From an uncultured Clostridium sp. (GTDB taxonomy: Bacteria; Bacillota; Clostridia; Lachnospirales; Lachnospiraceae), in contig URUX01000027.1 of NCBI GenBank assembly GCA_900551135.1, positions 1-19,327 on the forward strand: 19,327 nucleotides of DNA, given 5' to 3'. Positions 14,911-19,327 of the stretch are shown here, one piece after another. How positions within the stretch are numbered: the first letter of the stretch is position 1; every line of letters starts with the position of its first letter. Under the pieces are notes generated by a model. That model was given only the letters and a program-made list of their open reading frames with translations, made no database searches and was not told the origin of the DNA. The position numbers and the translations under genes were made by a program.

Positions 14911-16245
14911 TTATTCTCTTGCCATATTCACAAATTTTGTATACTCCGGTCTCCACAGTAATTCTACTGTTCCAATCGGGCCGTTACGCTGTTTTGCAAT
15001 AATTACCTCTGCTACATTGGGCTTATCTGTGTCTTTATTATAATAATCGTCTCGATATAAAAACATTACCACGTCTGCATCCTGCTCGATCGCTCCCGAT
15101 TCTCTCAAATCCGAAAGCATGGGGCGGTGGTCCTGTCTGGTTTCACAGGCACGGCTTAACTGGGACAGGGCTACTACCGGAGCATTCATCTCTCTGGCTA
15201 ATGCCTTTAGAGAACGGGAAATCTCGGAAATCTCCTGCTGACGGTTGTCTCCGCTTTTTCCGCTTCCGCTCATCAGCTGCAGATAGTCAATAATAATCAT
15301 GGACAGTCCATATTCCAGCTTCATCTTCCTGCACTTGGACCGCAGCTCCGTGATGGATATGCCCGGGGTATCATCAATAATCAGTTTAGAGCCTCCGATA
15401 ATACCAATGCCTTCTACTACTGCGTCCCAGTCGGAATCCGTCAGATTACCGGTTCGAAGCTTTTGGGAGTCCACATTGGACTCCATGGAAAGCATACGGT
15501 TTACCAGCTGTTCCTTGGACATCTCCAGACTGAAAATCATGCAGGGCATGTTTTTCTTTACTGCCACATAGTCTACCAGGTTTAACACAAAGGCCGTTTT
15601 ACCCATAGACGGGCGGGCCGCAATTAATATAAAATCCGACGGCTGCATGCCGGAGGTTTTATAGTCCAAATCAATAAATCCAGTCGGAATTCCCGTCACA
15701 GAACCCTGATTTCGGGAAGCTACTTCAATTTTTTCCAATACATTTAATGCCACCTGGCGGATAGGAACAAAATCTCCCCCGCTTCTGGTCTGCAGCAGGT
15801 CAAAAATGGATTTTTCCGTAACTGCCAGGATATCCTCCAGCTTTTCTTTTCCCACATAACAGGTATTGGCAATTTCTTCCGTTGTTTTTATCAGTTTTCT
15901 AAGGACTGCTTTCTCCCGTACAATATTGGCATAAGAACGGACATTGGCCGACGTCGGAACCATGGTAATGATGTCGCGGACAAACTCCAGGCTGCTGACC
16001 TCCGGCGGTACATCCTTTTCTTTCAGCCGGTTCTGCAGGGTAACCAAATCTACCGGTTTCCCTTCATTAAACAGTTCCACCATGGCCTCAAACATAACGC
16101 CGTACTGGTGCTGATAAAATTCATCTGCTGTCACAATTTCTGATGCCGCAATAATGGCATCCCTGTCCATCAGCATGGAACCGATGACCGACTGCTCTGC
16201 CTCAATGCTGTGAGGAAGCACCCGTTTCATCAGATTCTCTTCCAT
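14911..16245 (-). CDS. dnaB: Replicative DNA helicase DnaB
   Basis: Hexameric 5'-3' helicase that unwinds DNA at the replication fork; 444 residues, normal length. The N-terminal primase-interaction domain spans about 8-110 (PHSIEAEQSVIGSML). The RecA-like motor domain has Walker A RPSMGKT (Lys216), Walker B MIIIDYLQLM (Asp320) and the C-terminal DLRESGAIEQDADVVMFLYR segment. Its ATG shares a base with the rplI stop (TAATG), with AGGA just upstream, indicating coupled translation. The rplI-dnaB order is widespread in Firmicutes. The stop codon abuts the inserted repeat. Confidence 0.97.
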   Translation of the reverse strand: MEENLMKRVLPHSIEAEQSVIGSMLMDRDAIIAASEIVTADEFYQHQYGVMFEAMVELFNEGKPVDLVTLQNRLKEKDVPPEVSSLEFVRDIITMVPTSANVRSYANIVREKAVLRKLIKTTEEIANTCYVGKEKLEDILAVTEKSIFDLLQTRSGGDFVPIRQVALNVLEKIEVASRNQGSVTGIPTGFIDLDYKTSGMQPSDFILIAARPSMGKTAFVLNLVDYVAVKKNMPCMIFSLEMSKEQLVNRMLSMESNVDSQKLRTGNLTDSDWDAVVEGIGIIGGSKLIIDDTPGISITELRSKCRKMKLEYGLSMIIIDYLQLMSGSGKSGDNRQQEISEISRSLKALAREMNAPVVALSQLSRACETRQDHRPMLSDLRESGAIEQDADVVMFLYRDDYYNKDTDKPNVAEVIIAKQRNGPIGTVELLWRPEYTKFVNMARE

Positions 16246-16691
16246 TATGCTTCCTGTACCTTTACTGCAAGTTTAGCAGTTACATCTTTATGAAGTTTTA
16301 CCGGTACTTCATGGGTGCCGAACGTCTTAATGGCTTCTGGAAGCACCAGTTTTTTCTTATCAATTTCCAGTCCAAGCTGGTCGGTAACTGCTTTGGCAAT
16401 TTCCTTGCTGGACACGGAACCAAATGCCTTTCCGCCCTCTCCGGCTTTCATTGTTAAGGTAACAGACAGTTCTTCTAATTTAGCTGCCAGTTCCTTTGCT
16501 GCTGCCAGCTGTTCAGCCGCAACCTTTTCTGCATTTGCCTGCTGAAGTTTTAAATCATTTAAATTCTTGGAATTTGCCTCTACTCCTAATTTTTTAGGAA
16601 GAATAAAGTTGCGGGCATAGCCGTCATTTACCTTTACAATCTGTCCCTTTTTTCCCAGTGCTTTTACATCTTCTAATAATACAACCTGCAT
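16245..16691 (-). CDS. rplI: 50S ribosomal protein bL9
   Basis: Large-subunit protein of 148 residues, the usual length. The N-terminal rRNA-binding domain starts MQVVLLEDVKALGKKGQIVKVNDGYARNFILP, the family signature. A long central helix (about 45-75) and a C-terminal domain containing the AFGSVSSKEIAKAV motif follow. The start overlaps the gdpP stop (TAATG) and the stop overlaps the dnaB start in the same way. GGGAGA lies upstream. Confidence 0.97.
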   Translation of the reverse strand: MQVVLLEDVKALGKKGQIVKVNDGYARNFILPKKLGVEANSKNLNDLKLQQANAEKVAAEQLAAAKELAAKLEELSVTLTMKAGEGGKAFGSVSSKEIAKAVTDQLGLEIDKKKLVLPEAIKTFGTHEVPVKLHKDVTAKLAVKVQEA

Positions 16692-18739
16692 TACGTAATA
16701 TCTCCCTTCTCAAACATCTTTGAAATCACTTCTTTAATCTGGTTCTTGGCTTCATCCAGGCTCATACCGGTAAGCTGGGCGCCGGCTACGTTCCGGTGTC
16801 CGCCTCCGCCCAGATGTTCCATCATTACCTGAACGTTAATATCGTCAATAGAACGGGCGCTGACAAATATGGTTCCATTATACTGGGTCAGTACAATGGA
16901 TGCCCGAATATTGTTAATGTTTAATAAATCATTGGCTGCCTGCGCTCCAATCACAGTCGGACTGACAAGCCCCTCTGCCGGACACTCGCTGATGGCAAAT
17001 GCATCCCTGTAAACCTCTGCATTCCGGATGGCCTCAGCCTTTGCCTGGTAATCTGACATATCATCCCGGAACAGTTTCCGGACTCTGGTTATGTCCGCAC
17101 CGCACCGGCGTAAAAATGCAGCCGCTTCAAACGTTCTCACACCTGTCTGGTTGGTAAAGTAATTTGTGTCAATTACAATACCTGCATACATGGCATCCGC
17201 CTCCGCTGATTTCATCTTAATGCCGTCTGCAACATACTGCAGAATCTCCGCTACCATCTCACAGGTAGAGGATGCATATGGTTCTACATAAGACAGCACT
17301 GCATTGTCGATAATCTCACTGGACTGACGGTGATGATCCAAAACCACAATGGTCTTTACCATTCGGAGAAGTTCCGGCGAATCCGTAATGCTTGGACGGT
17401 TTACGTCCACAACTACCAGCATGGTATTGGCGTCTACTAATTCCGCCGCCTTTTCACTGTTAAGGAACATATCCTCCGGATAGTCCGGATTATTAATAAA
17501 CCGTTCCATCATGGGCCGTACAGATCCGGTCATGTCATTGGCAACGATATGAGCCTTTTTGTCCAGGGCAGTTGCGATCCGGTAAATACCTACCGAAGCG
17601 CCTAAAGAGTCGATATCTCCCCGTTTATGTCCCATAACCAGCAGACGGTCTTTGGTTTCCATCAATTCTCTTAGCGCATGGGCTTTTACCCTGGCCTTTA
17701 CCCTGGTAGTCTTTTCCATCTGCTGGGCCTTTCCGCCAAAAAACTGAATCTTGCTTCCGTTTTTCACTACCGCCTGATCTCCTCCGCGGCCCAGCGCCAT
17801 GTCAATCGCTGTGCGGGCAAACTCATAGTTCTGGCTGTAGGAATCTCCGTTCATGCCCATGCCAATACTCAGGGTAACCGCCATTTCATTGCCGATATTG
17901 ACGGTTTTTACATCTTCCAGTATGGAAAATCTGTTTTCCTCAATCTTTTCCACGTACTGCTGTTTGATAGCAAAGAAATATTTATCCTTTTCCATCTTTT
18001 TTGCAATGCCGTTCATACTGTAGATATACTTATTAATCTTCCGATCAATCAGTGCTGTAAGGAGGGATCGGCGAACCTCTTCCACACTCTCCAGCGCCTC
18101 GTCATAGTTATCTAAATAGATTAATCCGGCCACCATCTTCTGGTCATCAATCTGCTTGCGGTATTTTACGATTTCCGTTTCATCGGTCAGATATACAGAC
18201 AGAAGGAACTCCTCGTCACCACCGATTCCTAACTGGTTGTCAATTGCTTTTACATCACTTAACGGAACCCATTTTAAATCTATCCGGTAACGGCTGTCTC
18301 CCAATGCACTGTGGACGCTTACCATTTCTTCCCGGTTATTCAAAGTTTCCTTTGTAATCTCCGGAAATAAGGACTGGAGATGGCGCTTTGCAGTTCTGTC
18401 CTGCCCTGTTGCCTCTGCAAAGGCATAGTTCATCCACATAATCCTGCCGGTCTCATCAGCAATAGCATAAGGCTGAGCCATATCAGACAGCAGGCGTTTC
18501 TGAACCCAGGCATACTCCGAAGCGAAATCCACCATATCTGCTAAAATCAGACTGCGTTTCCGGACATACAGATACCCGGCTGCCACTAAGTACATAGCAG
18601 TAAAAACGGCCATTACAATCCCAGCCCTGGTATCAATGGCTCCTATCGCCAGATTCGCTGCTATCAAAATCAGCGACAGCGCCAAGGGCCACTGGAGATA
18701 GACCTTTAACTGCCCCTTCATCTTGACTCTTTCTTTCAT
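16691..18739 (-). CDS. gdpP: Cyclic-di-AMP phosphodiesterase GdpP
   Basis: Membrane-bound enzyme of 682 residues that hydrolyses c-di-AMP, the messenger controlling potassium and osmotic balance. ATG 18739 has AGGAGA 7 nt upstream. Two membrane segments lie at about 15-35 and 40-60. A degenerate PAS-like domain (~85-200) follows, then a degenerate GGDEF domain (~200-335) whose GGDEF motif is not recognisable. The DHH catalytic domain has His371, Asp375 and Asp377 (GHKRGDIDS), Asp445 (VVVDVN) and the Asp468-His469-His470 motif. The DHHA1 domain ends with GGGGHRNVAGA. It is first in the operon and coupled to rplI by TAATG. Confidence 0.95.
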   Translation of the reverse strand: MKERVKMKGQLKVYLQWPLALSLILIAANLAIGAIDTRAGIVMAVFTAMYLVAAGYLYVRKRSLILADMVDFASEYAWVQKRLLSDMAQPYAIADETGRIMWMNYAFAEATGQDRTAKRHLQSLFPEITKETLNNREEMVSVHSALGDSRYRIDLKWVPLSDVKAIDNQLGIGGDEEFLLSVYLTDETEIVKYRKQIDDQKMVAGLIYLDNYDEALESVEEVRRSLLTALIDRKINKYIYSMNGIAKKMEKDKYFFAIKQQYVEKIEENRFSILEDVKTVNIGNEMAVTLSIGMGMNGDSYSQNYEFARTAIDMALGRGGDQAVVKNGSKIQFFGGKAQQMEKTTRVKARVKAHALRELMETKDRLLVMGHKRGDIDSLGASVGIYRIATALDKKAHIVANDMTGSVRPMMERFINNPDYPEDMFLNSEKAAELVDANTMLVVVDVNRPSITDSPELLRMVKTIVVLDHHRQSSEIIDNAVLSYVEPYASSTCEMVAEILQYVADGIKMKSAEADAMYAGIVIDTNYFTNQTGVRTFEAAAFLRRCGADITRVRKLFRDDMSDYQAKAEAIRNAEVYRDAFAISECPAEGLVSPTVIGAQAANDLLNINNIRASIVLTQYNGTIFVSARSIDDINVQVMMEHLGGGGHRNVAGAQLTGMSLDEAKNQIKEVISKMFEKGDIT

Positions 18740-18778
18740 CCTTGTTCTCCTAAATTAAAATTTCACAGAGTTCTTTAC

Positions 18779-18807
18779 ATTATATCATAGTTTAAGCGAT
18801 TCGTCTA
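18779..18807 (-). promoter_or_regulatory. Putative sigma-A promoter of gdpP-rplI-dnaB
   Basis: On the minus strand TAGACG (18807-18802) is followed after 17 nt by a consensus TATAAT (18784-18779). The start codon is about 33 nt beyond the expected transcription start. Confidence 0.65.
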
Positions 18808-18848
18808 TGCGGGACAATGGCTCTCTCTTTTTTCTAAAACTTTCAAAA

Positions 18849-18884
18849 GTAAATTCCACCGTCCGCTTATGCGGTAGAATTCAC
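18849..18884. repeat. Inverted repeat near the left boundary of the IS30-like element
   Basis: GTAAATTCCACCG (18849-18861) and CGGTAGAATTCAC (18872-18884) are inverted copies matching at 11 of 13 positions, with a short inner palindrome CCGC-TTAT-GCGG. It lies between the gdpP promoter and the transposase gene and may be part of the insertion sequence end. The exact terminus cannot be fixed without the other end. Confidence 0.45.
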
Positions 18885-18966
18885 TCCTGCATAAGTAGAG
18901 TTTAATCTTTCATATATTCGTGCTATGCTCATGAAGACCTTCTGACAGCAGTAGAAGGAGATCTCT

Positions 18967-19327
18967 ATGAGCAAATATATTCCTGGTAACCAGAAACATC
19001 TTTCCCTTGAAGACCGTAAATACATTGAGCGTTCCCTCAACAGTGGCAGCTCCTTTAAAGATATCGCCCGATTCTTATGCAAGGATCCTACTACCATTTC
19101 GAAGGAAGTGAAACTCCATCGTGTAAGCGATTGGTATCATAAAGGAACCTTCTTTAACGCTCACAACTTCTGCGTTCACAGATATCACTGCAGAAAAACA
19201 AATGTATGCAGAAAAATCATACTCTGCAACATCAAGTGTACTTCCTGTCCCACCTGTAACCAAACCTGCCCTGATTTTGTCAAAGAACAGTGTAACCGTC
19301 TTGATAAGGCTCCTTATGTCTGTAATG
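18967..19327 (+). CDS. IS30-family transposase (partial, 5' end)
   Basis: About 120 residues are visible before the window ends; IS30 transposases are usually well over 300. ATG 18967 has AAGGAGA 5 nt upstream. The N-terminus (HLSLEDRKYIERSL, FKDIARFLCKDPTTISKEV) is the helix-turn-helix that begins IS30-type transposases and binds the element ends. It is followed by a cysteine-rich stretch (about residues 66-105; CNIKCTSCPTCNQTCP) resembling a zinc-binding insert. The DDE catalytic core would lie off the window. It is divergent from gdpP. Confidence 0.85.
   Translation, partial: MSKYIPGNQKHLSLEDRKYIERSLNSGSSFKDIARFLCKDPTTISKEVKLHRVSDWYHKGTFFNAHNFCVHRYHCRKTNVCRKIILCNIKCTSCPTCNQTCPDFVKEQCNRLDKAPYVCN

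Noticed and set aside
18867..19263. Minus-strand frames opposite the transposase
   Set aside because: They lie antisense to a clear IS30 transposase and have no supporting signals.

Overview
The window looks like a chromosomal segment of an anaerobic Firmicute, most likely a Lachnospiraceae/Clostridium cluster XIVa relative. This is inferred from AT-leaning DNA with strong AGGAGG ribosome sites, a YesM/YesN two-component pair, the gdpP-rplI-dnaB order, the hisS-aspS pair and a cysteine-rich IS30-type transposase. No taxonomic search was possible.

Left part (1-7970). A family-1 (sugar-type) solute-binding lipoprotein, cut by the window edge, is divergent from a YesM-type sensor kinase and YesN-type AraC response regulator that overlap by ATGA. 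Downstream on the same strand lies a compact NitT/TauT-type ABC importer: binding lipoprotein, permease and an unusually short ATPase. A Crp/Fnr-type regulator follows and closes the unit. A palindrome overlaps the presumed start of the importer transcript, and a strong 17-bp hairpin separates this unit from the convergent aspS.

Right part (7982-18739, all minus strand) reads as a long housekeeping operon in the order gdpP (c-di-AMP phosphodiesterase) - rplI - dnaB - ywlC/sua5 - dCMP deaminase - radical SAM/B12-binding protein - hisS - aspS. TAATG overlaps couple gdpP/rplI, rplI/dnaB and deaminase/radical SAM. The radical SAM gene is split into two frames (94 + 510 codons) inside its B12-binding domain, which looks like a one-base frameshift.

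The most unusual content is a pair of about 155-bp multi-hairpin elements, one after dnaB (14750-14905) and one after the radical SAM gene (11135-11287). They share 18-bp terminal inverted repeats starting TGTAAC, a 17-19-bp internal stem with an identical 27-nt spacer, and a conserved third stem. The stem sequences differ between copies yet stay paired. The dnaB copy is flanked by a perfect 6-bp direct repeat (AAACAT). The other copy supplies the last 19 or so codons of the radical SAM protein. They look like a non-autonomous mobile, structured repeat family.

The right edge carries the 5' third of an IS30-family transposase, inserted upstream of the gdpP promoter.
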